The translations under genes were made by a program, and so were the position numbers. Positions 1 to 6,163 of a stretch of 21,378 bases of DNA are shown here, in pieces. This stretch comes from CALJIC01 sp039805565 (GTDB lineage Bacteria > Chloroflexota > Chloroflexia > Chloroflexales > Roseiflexaceae). Within the stretch, counting starts at the first letter, position 1; every line of letters starts with the position of its first letter. Below the pieces are notes generated by a model. That model did no database searches and was not told where the DNA came from. It saw only the letters and a list, made by a program, of their open reading frames with translations. The stretch covers positions 1-21,378 of the forward strand of contig JBDLTZ010000186.1 in assembly GCA_039805565.1 (NCBI GenBank), written 5' to 3'.

Positions 1-60
1 AAACCAAGCCACGAGCACGCTTCTATCTTTGATCTTCGTCTTTGGTCGGGTCGCCGAGAG

Positions 61-873
61 CTAGTCCATCTCTGAGCGCATCGGAATGGCGTTCGAGCCA
101 GGGCCCTCCACGCTCTTCGCGGCGACACGAGCAGCGAACCGAGCTGCCTCGAGCGGATCCTTCGTTTCATGCAGCCGCACGAGCAGCGCCGCGGCGAAAA
201 CATCCCCGGCTCCCGTTGGGTCGCGCTCAACGGCAGGGAAGGCGTCAACATGGTGTGGGACACCGTCAAGATAGAGCGTTGAGCCGGCTGCGCCACGCGT
301 GAGTGCGACGATCCGGCAGTGGCGAGCGTAATCGAGTCCTAGCTGCTCATCGCCCCGGATGTCCTCGATGCTCAGTACTAAGGCATCGATGCGGCGCAGC
401 AGCTCGGGCTCCGGGCGCCACGGGCGGTAGCGGATCTGGCTTGGCAGGGGCTCATCCCACTCGCGCATCAGTCCCTGAGGCGTCATACCTATCAGTGCGC
501 CCGGAAACGCGAACGCCAGCGCAGCGGGTGTCTCGGCAGCGATCGGGCCAAGGTGGATGACCGGAGCTGAGCGCCACATGGGGGGGACATCGTCAAGCGT
601 CAGGGCACCCGCACCGGCGTGGAGGATCTGGACTCGGCCCTCGGGCGTATAGCGGTTCTCGAACGTTGGCGCGGGCAAGCGCTCACAGTAGGCCAGCTCG
701 ATATCAGGGGGCCAGCCGGTAGGAAGCGGGGCAGGTGCCGACACGACGCCGACGCGGCATCCCATGCGGAACGCGGTGAGCGCCGAGTACATCGCCGTCC
801 CGCCGGGCGTCGTGCTTCCATCGGTCAGCAGATCGCGCGTGACGTGGCCGAGCAAGAGATAATCAGGCTGCAT
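61..873 (-). CDS. PfkB/ribokinase-family carbohydrate kinase
   Basis: A 270-aa protein of the PfkB family, ATP-dependent kinases of sugars or nucleosides in the cytoplasm. Seen in the sequence: an N-terminal glycine-rich substrate-side motif (PGGTAMYSA, about residues 23-31) and the C-terminal family signature DPTGAGDVFAAAL (about residues 218-230), whose second Asp is the expected catalytic base. The length is slightly short for the family (usually about 300 aa). The start is the ATG at 873. No strong Shine-Dalgarno sequence is visible before it, so the start is only moderately certain. It lies downstream of the jag gene on the same strand, separated by 104 bases holding a long hairpin, so it is probably a separate unit. 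The substrate cannot be read from the sequence. Confidence 0.85.
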   Translation of the reverse strand: MQPDYLLLGHVTRDLLTDGSTTPGGTAMYSALTAFRMGCRVGVVSAPAPLPTGWPPDIELAYCERLPAPTFENRYTPEGRVQILHAGAGALTLDDVPPMWRSAPVIHLGPIAAETPAALAFAFPGALIGMTPQGLMREWDEPLPSQIRYRPWRPEPELLRRIDALVLSIEDIRGDEQLGLDYARHCRIVALTRGAAGSTLYLDGVPHHVDAFPAVERDPTGAGDVFAAALLVRLHETKDPLEAARFAARVAAKSVEGPGSNAIPMRSEMD

Positions 874-890
874 ATGCTCACGGAAAATGA

Positions 891-946
891 AGGGGCGAGT
901 GGGAGGGGGGGTGGCTCTGAGCCACTCTCGCCTCCACTCACCCCTT
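891..946 (-). terminator. Long imperfect hairpin between jag and the sugar kinase
   Basis: The arm at 891-907 (AGGGGCGAGTGGGAGGG) is nearly complementary to 931-946 (CCTCCACTCACCCCTT). A perfect inner stem (GTGGC / GCCAC) sits at 911-925. Read on the minus strand it follows the jag stop codon and is followed by a short CATTTTCC. It could end the rpmH-rnpA-yidC-jag transcript, although the T-tract is weak. Confidence 0.5.
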
Positions 947-977
947 ACGATGACAAAAGATGACGGGAAACGGCACG

Positions 978-1667
978 TTAGGACTGCTTAGCGGGGAAGA
1001 TAACGACCTTACGGTTCTCGCCCTCGCCGCTGCTCTCAGTGTAGACAGTCGGATCGCTCCGGAGCGCGAGGTGCACGATGCGGCGCTCGTAGGCTCCCAT
1101 CGGCTCCAGCATCAAAGGCCGCCCGCTCTGGCGGACCCGCTCAGCCATGCGTCGCGCAAGCCCCTCGAGCGACTCCTGGCGGCGCTGGCGGTAGTTCCCG
1201 ACGTCCACCACCACCTGCGGCCACTTCTGGACTTTCCTGCTAACCAGCAGGTTCACCATGAACTGCACGGATCGCAGCGTCTCACCGCGGCGGCCGATCA
1301 GCAAGCTCATCGCCTCCTCGTCGGCACCCTCGACGTGAAGTGTGATCGTCTCCTCGGGCTCGCCCCTCTGGTCGGGAACGGTACCACGGACAGCTGTGAC
1401 GTAGGCGTGAATATCCATTCGCTCAAGAAGATCCTCGAGGATCTTGCGGGCGATGGCGTCCACAGTGCTGCCCGCGGCAGGCGACTCGGGCTCATCGCCG
1501 GCCTCGTCGTCGTCATCGACGACGGTGACGCGCACAAGCGCCTCCTCCTCATCGTTGCCCTGTACGAGCACCTCGATCGCCACTTCGTCGCGATCTTTGC
1601 CGAGTTGCGCGAGCGCCAGGCGAACAGCCTCGGCGACAGTGCGCGCACTGATCTCGATGCTTTTCAT
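978..1667 (-). CDS. jag: RNA-binding protein KhpB/Jag (Jag-N, KH and R3H domains)
   Basis: A 229-aa single-stranded-RNA-binding protein of the Jag/KhpB/EloR family. In Firmicutes this family acts with KhpA in cell elongation and RNA regulation. Domains in order: Jag-N at about residues 1-50 (MKSIEISARTVAEA...); an acidic linker at about 50-66 (DDDDEAGDEPE); a KH domain at about 85-160 with its GRRG loop at 125-128; an R3H domain at about 165-229 with the diagnostic Arg-x3-His pair R195/H199. The start chosen is the ATG at 1667. It has GAGGA a few bases upstream and begins with the usual Jag-N sequence. The frame opens 45 bases earlier but without a ribosome site. It is the last gene of the conserved rpmH-rnpA-yidC-jag order, 63 bases after yidC. 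Confidence 0.95.
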   Translation of the reverse strand: MKSIEISARTVAEAVRLALAQLGKDRDEVAIEVLVQGNDEEEALVRVTVVDDDDEAGDEPESPAAGSTVDAIARKILEDLLERMDIHAYVTAVRGTVPDQRGEPEETITLHVEGADEEAMSLLIGRRGETLRSVQFMVNLLVSRKVQKWPQVVVDVGNYRQRRQESLEGLARRMAERVRQSGRPLMLEPMGAYERRIVHLALRSDPTVYTESSGEGENRKVVIFPAKQS

Positions 1668-1730
1668 ATCGTCCTCGGATAGGCGGGTGCGCGGCGCCCC
1701 CACAGAGCGCATATGCGCCGGGATCGTATG

Positions 1731-2750
1731 CTAGCGTCGCGACTTCCGCCGGCGGGGGTTCATCTGTCCATTTCCAGTGAGCTGCCGCCGGACATCGGCG
1801 ATAGCCTGCTCGGTGGCTGGAGAAGGAGCATCTCCCGGCTCGTCGTCTGCACGCTGCTCCATCAGCGGCCGCATGACGTCCCAGAAATCTGTCTTCTGGG
1901 CAGGCTCCTCGGCAACAGGTGCGCCACCGGCAGGCGCGACAGCAGCCACGGGTGTAATGGGTGGCAGCAGTCCGCCGTCAGTGGGTAGGAACTTCAGGTA
2001 GTTAGCGAGCGAACCCCAGCCCGAGATGACATACTGCTGGATCATCGACAAGATACTGCCAACCACCCAGTAGAGAACAGCACCGCTCGGGAAAGTGAAG
2101 CCGATGTAGCCGAAGACAATAGGCAGGACGAGCATCGACTGCGTCATCGCCTTCTGCTGGGGGTCCTGGACTCGCGGCGTCGCCATCACCTGCACAATCA
2201 GCTGGAAGATGACCGACAGCACCGGCAGGATGTAGAGCGGGTCAGTCTTTCCCAGGTCAGGGAGCCACAGGAAGCCGCCGGCAAGCTGCGGCTGGCCAAG
2301 GGTCGCCGGCAAGTTGGCGATACTGAAGCCGTTGCTGGACAGCGACTCGACCATAGCGTTGGCGGAGTGCTCGGCGGGAGAGACCCGCGTGAGGTTGATC
2401 ACCGCCTGGTAGACCCCGAGGAAGATAGGGAGCTGGAGGAACATAGGAAGACAACCGCCAGCCGGGTTCACCTTATACTCCCGGTAGAGCTTCATCGTCT
2501 CTTCCTGGAGTTTCTGGGGATCTTTGCCGTGCTTACGCTGCAGATCCTTCATCAACGGCTGCAGCTCTTGCATCTTGCGCGTAGACTGGAGCGACTTAAC
2601 CGTCAGGGGCAGAATGACCAGTCGCGCGACAAGTGTGAAAAGAATAATCGCCAGCCCCGCACTCCCCGGCAGGCCGGCGCTACGTCCCCAATTGTAGAAT
2701 GTCAGGAGAATTTGCTCGAGGAAGAGAACAAATGCGTTCCAAATACCCAT
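1731..2750 (-). CDS. yidC: Membrane protein insertase YidC/Oxa1/SpoIIIJ
   Basis: A 339-aa insertase that places and folds inner-membrane proteins, alone or with SecYEG. The conserved 60-kDa-IMP core covers about residues 10-240. It has an N-terminal hydrophobic segment, then VARLVILPLT with the groove arginine (R43), a basic amphipathic cytoplasmic loop (KMQELQPLMKDLQRKHGKD), the NPAGGCLPMFLQLPIFLGVY segment, and three further membrane segments. This is the short Gram-positive-type form without the large periplasmic domain of Proteobacteria. The first hydrophobic stretch begins at residue 5, so lipoprotein processing is not evident. The C-terminal 90 residues are Ala/Pro-rich, then acidic, and end in the basic tail NPRRRKSRR. 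Such tails contact ribosomes in other YidC proteins. It starts 18 bases after the rnpA stop codon. Confidence 0.97.
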   Translation of the reverse strand: MGIWNAFVLFLEQILLTFYNWGRSAGLPGSAGLAIILFTLVARLVILPLTVKSLQSTRKMQELQPLMKDLQRKHGKDPQKLQEETMKLYREYKVNPAGGCLPMFLQLPIFLGVYQAVINLTRVSPAEHSANAMVESLSSNGFSIANLPATLGQPQLAGGFLWLPDLGKTDPLYILPVLSVIFQLIVQVMATPRVQDPQQKAMTQSMLVLPIVFGYIGFTFPSGAVLYWVVGSILSMIQQYVISGWGSLANYLKFLPTDGGLLPPITPVAAVAPAGGAPVAEEPAQKTDFWDVMRPLMEQRADDEPGDAPSPATEQAIADVRRQLTGNGQMNPRRRKSRR

Positions 2751-2768
2751 AGTGCAGCTCTAATCCTG

Positions 2769-3128
2769 CTAGGGCGTCGGCGGGTCAGGCTCGCGCCAGA
2801 CCCCGGCGCGCTGAAGAAGCTGTATCACCGCCGACTGAAGCCTTGGGAACTCTACCGTTGTCAGAGCGACTGAGCGCAGGACAAAGACGAGATCCCAGCC
2901 AGAAACGATAGAAGGATAGGCGAGCCGTACGGCTTCACGCACGCGGCGACGCGCTCGATTACGATCGACCGCGTGCCCAAGGCGCTTGGCGACCACGAAG
3001 CCGCAGCGTGTTACTCGTCTGCGGCTCGGCGCCGCGTTGAGTGCTAGGAGGTCGCCATCCCACCGACGCCCGGTGCGCCTGACGCGCAGGAAGTGGTCGG
3101 ACTGGCGCAGACGGTAGACACGTTTCAT
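2769..3128 (-). CDS. rnpA: Ribonuclease P protein component
   Basis: A 119-aa basic protein subunit of RNase P, which binds RnpB RNA and helps remove 5' leaders from pre-tRNA. Diagnostic features: the start MKRVYRLRQSDHF, the central GFVVAKRLGHAVDRNRARRRVRE with the RNR signature at about residues 56-69, and Arg-rich surfaces. The start was chosen at the ATG at 3128 because MKRVYRLR is the usual N-terminus. The frame opens 30 bases earlier at another ATG, and neither start has a good ribosome site. The stop lies 18 bases before yidC. rpmH lies 78 bases upstream. No yidD is found between rnpA and yidC, although many bacteria have it there. Confidence 0.95.
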   Translation of the reverse strand: MKRVYRLRQSDHFLRVRRTGRRWDGDLLALNAAPSRRRVTRCGFVVAKRLGHAVDRNRARRRVREAVRLAYPSIVSGWDLVFVLRSVALTTVEFPRLQSAVIQLLQRAGVWREPDPPTP

Positions 3129-3206
3129 GCGCTCGCAGTGCCTGGACCGGGGGCACATGGCAATCGATCGCCGACGCCACGCACTCCCAGCCTCAAGCCC
3201 CTTGGA

Positions 3207-3380
3207 CTAGCGGTGGCCGCGCCGCACCTCGCGGCGCTCATCGCTCACCGTAAGCCGCCAGCGGCCGCGCTGCCGGCGGCGGCGCAGCACCTCACGCCCG
3301 TCTTTCGTCTCCATGCGGGAGAGAAAGCCGTGCTTGCGGCGGCGCGGGATACGCTTCGGTTGCCAAGTTCGCTTTGTCAT
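3207..3380 (-). CDS. rpmH: 50S ribosomal protein L34
   Basis: A 57-aa, very basic ribosomal protein of the large subunit. The core MTKRTWQPKRIPRRRKHGF, followed by an RMETKDGREVL segment and an RRRRQRGRWRLTVS segment, matches L34 throughout. Most L34 proteins end near the RGRxRL segment at 44-47 aa. Here about ten extra residues follow (ending VRRGHR). The start is the ATG at 3380, which gives the canonical N-terminus and has GTAGGG just upstream. The longer frame to 3425 runs through a leader hairpin and is rejected. It is the first gene of the block with rnpA, yidC and jag, with a leader of about 100 bases from a strong promoter. Confidence 0.96.
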   Translation of the reverse strand: MTKRTWQPKRIPRRRKHGFLSRMETKDGREVLRRRRQRGRWRLTVSDERREVRRGHR

Positions 3381-3397
3381 AACCCTACTGTTCCTCG

Positions 3398-3429
3398 CAA
3401 GAAAATAGGCGTGTATCTTCACCACGCCT
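3398..3429 (-). promoter_or_regulatory. Terminator-like hairpin in the rpmH leader
   Basis: On the minus strand a perfect 7-bp stem (AGGCGTG / CACGCCT, plus-strand 3407-3413 and 3423-3429) with a 9-base loop is followed at once by ATTTTCTT. It ends about 27 bases before the rpmH ATG. It resembles a weak intrinsic terminator or attenuator between promoter and gene. A regulatory role is inference. Confidence 0.45.
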
Positions 3430-3489
3430 GTTAGCCAACACCAGGAGAAAAGACCACAGTGGCGCGGAACTTCCGCTTTAGCTCCCGCA

Positions 3490-3519
3490 ATTATACATAG
3501 GAAGCACGAGCCGTGTCAA
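3490..3519 (-). promoter_or_regulatory. Housekeeping sigma promoter for rpmH-rnpA-yidC-jag
   Basis: On the minus strand TTGACA (3514-3519) and TATAAT (3490-3495) are both perfect consensus hexamers separated by 18 bases. Transcription would start near 3483, giving a leader of about 100 bases before the rpmH ATG. This is the best promoter in the window, as expected for ribosomal and RNase P genes. Confidence 0.85.
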
Positions 3520-3531
3520 ATCTCTTACACG

Positions 3532-3579
3532 AAGCCGGGGCGCGGCAGGCGTACACAACGCCGGCAAGCGCCCCGGCTT
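3532..3579 (-). terminator. Strong two-tier hairpin after the S1-domain gene
   Basis: A perfect 12-bp outer stem (AAGCCGGGGCGC at 3532-3543 with GCGCCCCGGCTT at 3568-3579) encloses a second 5-bp stem (GGCGT / ACGCC, 3548-3562) with loop ACACA. It lies about 50 bases after the stop codon of the S1-domain gene and just upstream of the rpmH promoter, so it insulates the two units. There is no clear T-tract on the minus side, so it may be a factor-dependent terminator or a 3'-end stabiliser. Confidence 0.6.
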
Positions 3580-3628
3580 AGTCTAGAACGCACGGTAAGA
3601 GCAGAGCATCAGCCCGCCCTCACTCCCG

Positions 3629-5077
3629 CTAGTCCTCGTCACCGAGAGACTGCAGAGTGCGGCGCTGGGCATCGCGCTGGCGGCGCGCGGTGCGCTCCTC
3701 ATCGTCGCCCTCCTCCTCATCAGGCCGGCGCTTGCGGTCGTTCCGCGCGCGGCCAAACTTGGAGACAAGGTCTTCGAGAGTCGCGTCGCCGGTGAAGGGC
3801 TCGTCCGGATCTGCAGCGGTGTAGGTCTCAGGCACGCGCTCCTGGCGCTCCTGGCGCGGGGCGCGGCTCGGCCGGTCCTCGCGCGGCGGGCGCTGGAAGC
3901 GCTCCTCGCGGATCTGGCGACCGTAGCGCGGCGGGTCTGAGGCCAGTGCACTGTTGCTCAGGGCTGCCTCATCGGCCGGGCCTTCCTCAAGGCGCATCGT
4001 CAGGCTGATCCGCTTGCTCTGGGTATCAACGTCGAGCACGCGCACCTGCACCTTATCGCCAACCTTGACGGCGTCCTCAACCTTGCCGACGCGGCCCTCG
4101 GTGAGCTCCGAGATATGCACCAGGCCATCGCGTCCGACGCCGATATCCACGAAGGCGCCGAACGGCGCGAGGCCGCTGACCGTACCCTCGAGGATCTGGC
4201 CCTTGGTCAGCTGCTGCATACGCTGGCTGCGCTGGGCGCGGCGGAGGCTGAGGCTGATGCGCGCGCCATCCGCGTCGACCTCGAGCACCTTGAAGGTGTA
4301 CGAGTCGCCGACCTTGACGACATCCTCGGCCTTCTCAATCCGGCCCTCGGCCAGCTCAGAGACATGCACCAGGCCATCCTTGCCCACGCCGATGTCTACG
4401 AAGACGCCGAACGGTGCGATGCCGGTGATGGTGCCCTCGACATTATCGCCGACGCGGAGGCCAGACAGCGCCTCCTTGTTCGGCTCGGGCCGCTTACCGC
4501 GGCCGCGGCTGCGGCCCTCGGCCTGGCGCTCCTTCGAGCGCATCGTGAGACTGATCCGGCGGCCGTCCGGCTCGACGCTCTTGACCCGCACGTTGACCCG
4601 ATCACCAATCTTCACCAGATCGCTGGGGGAGTCAATGCGCGTATCACTCATCTCCGAGATATGCACCAGGCCATCACGCCCGACGCCGATATCCACGAAG
4701 ATGCCATAGAGAGCGATCGAGGTCACGCGACCCTCGAGCTCCATCCCTGCATCGAGATCCTTGACACGACGCGGCCGGCCCGTGTCAGTACTTTCACCGG
4801 CGTAGCTCGCACCCTGCTCAGCGGGCGCCGGCTCGTTGAGGGCTGCGGGAGCCGCAGGCTGCTCCGTACCCTCCGCTGCGCCAGCCGTCGCGGCGGGCTC
4901 GGCTGACACCTGCTCTGCCTCAACCATCGGCTGGGCTTCGGCCGCCTCGGCCTGCTCTGCCTCAACCATCGGCTGGGCCTCGGCCGACTCGGCCTGCTCC
5001 TCGACCGACACCGCAGCCTTAAGCAGGTCGTCCAGCAGTTCTTTCCGCTCCTCGACGGGGCGCTCCTGATCGGTCAT
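3629..5077 (-). CDS. S1 RNA-binding domain protein (three S1 repeats)
   Basis: A 482-aa cytoplasmic RNA-binding protein, in the class often annotated as ribosomal protein S1-like. The N-terminal 100 residues are acidic, Ala/Glu/Pro-rich and probably disordered, and contain a duplicated 14-residue unit. Three S1 (OB-fold) domains follow at about residues 107-180, 207-279 and 290-362. Each carries the FVDIGVGRDGLVHISE-type strand motif and ends RISLTMR. The last 120 residues are charged and low-complexity (RFQRPPREDRP, then acid and Arg-rich stretches). The start is the ATG at 5077, with a perfect AGGAGG ten bases upstream. The frame opens 36 bases earlier without such a site. Bacterial S1 usually has four to six domains, so three with long disordered ends suggests an S1-like or general-stress RNA protein. 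Its exact role is unknown. Confidence 0.9.
   Translation of the reverse strand: MTDQERPVEERKELLDDLLKAAVSVEEQAESAEAQPMVEAEQAEAAEAQPMVEAEQVSAEPAATAGAAEGTEQPAAPAALNEPAPAEQGASYAGESTDTGRPRRVKDLDAGMELEGRVTSIALYGIFVDIGVGRDGLVHISEMSDTRIDSPSDLVKIGDRVNVRVKSVEPDGRRISLTMRSKERQAEGRSRGRGKRPEPNKEALSGLRVGDNVEGTITGIAPFGVFVDIGVGKDGLVHVSELAEGRIEKAEDVVKVGDSYTFKVLEVDADGARISLSLRRAQRSQRMQQLTKGQILEGTVSGLAPFGAFVDIGVGRDGLVHISELTEGRVGKVEDAVKVGDKVQVRVLDVDTQSKRISLTMRLEEGPADEAALSNSALASDPPRYGRQIREERFQRPPREDRPSRAPRQERQERVPETYTAADPDEPFTGDATLEDLVSKFGRARNDRKRRPDEEEGDDEERTARRQRDAQRRTLQSLGDED
4909..4992 (-). repeat. 42-bp tandem duplication inside the S1-domain gene
   Basis: Positions 4909-4950 and 4951-4992 are two adjacent 42-base copies differing at only two bases by eye. 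They encode two copies of an Ala/Glu-rich unit containing EAQPMVEAEQ in the disordered N-terminus. The copy number keeps the frame. A third unit begins at 4993 but diverges quickly. Confidence 0.9.
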
Positions 5078-5115
5078 GACCAACGATCCTCCTGGTACGT
5101 GTTCCAACGGCATCT

Positions 5116-5124
5116 ATTCTAGCA
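5116..5124 (-). promoter_or_regulatory. Extended -10 promoter of the S1-domain gene
   Basis: On the minus strand TGC is followed directly by TAGAAT (plus-strand 5116-5121), an extended -10 element with five of six consensus bases. It would give a leader of about 32 bases carrying the AGGAGG ribosome site. No good -35 hexamer is visible, which is usual for extended -10 promoters. Confidence 0.5.
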
Positions 5125-5170
5125 GACTACGGGCCATCTCCCGCAGCATTCCGCCGCAACTTTTGCAGCT

Positions 5171-6163
5171 TTAGGTGTTTAGCTCCGACCGGACGAGATC
5201 AACGAGGCCGCCCTCGCGCAGGTCATCAAGCCGGTAGTAGCGACCCTCAAGATGGTGAGCGAGCTGGCGAGCCAGGCCGCGCTCGAAAATGGGATGCTCT
5301 GTGTCGATCACAACGGCTTTGATCGACTGGGCCGCGATGAAATCTGCCAGCGCATACGTTTCAGCCTGCGGCGGTAGATCGCCCATCGAGACATTCGCTT
5401 GACCATCGGTAAGCAGCACCATCAGCGGCACTACTTCCGGGTCTTGCTTACGAGCCCGCTCGAGAACCTCGTAGCCGAGCATCAGCCCGCGCGAGAGCGG
5501 CGTCTTGCCGCCAGTCGGCATGGTCTGAAGCCGCTTCTGCGCCATCTCGACGCTGTTGGTCAGCGGCAGCAGCAGGGTGGCGTAGTCGCGCTGGAACGAG
5601 ACCAATCCGACCCTATCGCGCCGCTGGTAGGCATCACGCAGGAGCGAGAGCACGGCAGCCTTCGTGGCCTGCATGCGCTCCTCGGCAGCCATACTCCAGC
5701 TGGCATCGACCACGAAGCAGACCGCATTGCGCGTCTTCCGCACCCGCACTTTCTGGCGCAGGTCACCGCGCTTCAGGATAACCTTGCGCGGCCGCTGGTG
5801 CTCGGGCTGCTCCTCACGGCGCTGGCGCTGGTAAGGCGCCGCCTCACGGAGAGTCGCATCGAGCGCCAGGTCGGTGACCCGGTGCGCGAACTCACTGGTA
5901 ATGTAGCGCCCCTGCTTGCGCGTTGTCCGCGTGCGGCTGCGCTTACCTGGGGCCCGGCGCTGCATCCGGTCTCGGTCACCCTCGAGGCGCTGGGGTTGGT
6001 AGGGGATCGCGGCGTTGATCACCTTGTTCCCACTACCCTTCTCGGCGTTCGAGGAGCCGCTATCCGGCTGGTGAGAGCTGGAGGGAGAGGGGGAGGCGTC
6101 GCCGCCCTCGCCCTCTTCGCCCTGTTGCTCCTCGCCATCAGGCTCACCGGATGTCAGCTGCTC
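5171..6163 (-). CDS. VWA-domain (ChlD C-terminal) part of the chelatase, read by -1 frameshift
   Basis: The -1-frame continuation of the upstream ATPase gene, 330 codons after the slip site. Joined to the ATPase it gives a 691-aa ChlD-like medium subunit. Seen in order: an acidic Gly/Glu linker (EQLTSGEPDGEEQQGEEGEG), a Ser/Pro stretch, a basic region, then a VWA domain. All MIDAS parts of the VWA domain are present: DASWS (Asp at fused residue 514), the Thr of GGKTPLS (about 582) and TDG (Asp about 614). No stop codon lies between 6163 and the GTG at 6022, the only plausible internal start in this frame, and that GTG has no well-placed ribosome site. The linker upstream of 6022 is the normal ChlD linker. 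This argues that the segment is expressed as a fusion. In Mg- or Co-chelatase the medium subunit joins the AAA+ ring to the catalytic ChlH/CobN subunit, which is not in this window. Confidence 0.85.
   Translation of the reverse strand, partial: EQLTSGEPDGEEQQGEEGEGGDASPSPSSSHQPDSGSSNAEKGSGNKVINAAIPYQPQRLEGDRDRMQRRAPGKRSRTRTTRKQGRYITSEFAHRVTDLALDATLREAAPYQRQRREEQPEHQRPRKVILKRGDLRQKVRVRKTRNAVCFVVDASWSMAAEERMQATKAAVLSLLRDAYQRRDRVGLVSFQRDYATLLLPLTNSVEMAQKRLQTMPTGGKTPLSRGLMLGYEVLERARKQDPEVVPLMVLLTDGQANVSMGDLPPQAETYALADFIAAQSIKAVVIDTEHPIFERGLARQLAHHLEGRYYRLDDLREGGLVDLVRSELNT

Noticed and set aside
1..60. A gene or terminator at the left edge
   Set aside because: Only 60 bases are visible after the kinase stop codon. 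No clear hairpin or coding start could be supported.
3129..3206. Overlap of rnpA with rpmH, as in Thermus
   Set aside because: The long rnpA frame opens only 30 bases earlier and still lies after the rpmH stop codon. The MKRVYRLR start is canonical.
3954..4906. Plus-strand open frames of 251 and 263 codons over the S1 gene
   Set aside because: They show a threefold internal repeat only because the S1 domains on the other strand repeat. There is no ribosome site and no family motif.
6023..6153. The gap between the ATPase stop and the VWA GTG as an ordinary intergenic spacer with two separate genes
   Set aside because: The -1 frame is fully open across it and encodes the acidic linker normal for ChlD, and the GTG at 6022 lacks a convincing ribosome site. 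Fusion by frameshift explains it better, though two genes cannot be fully excluded.
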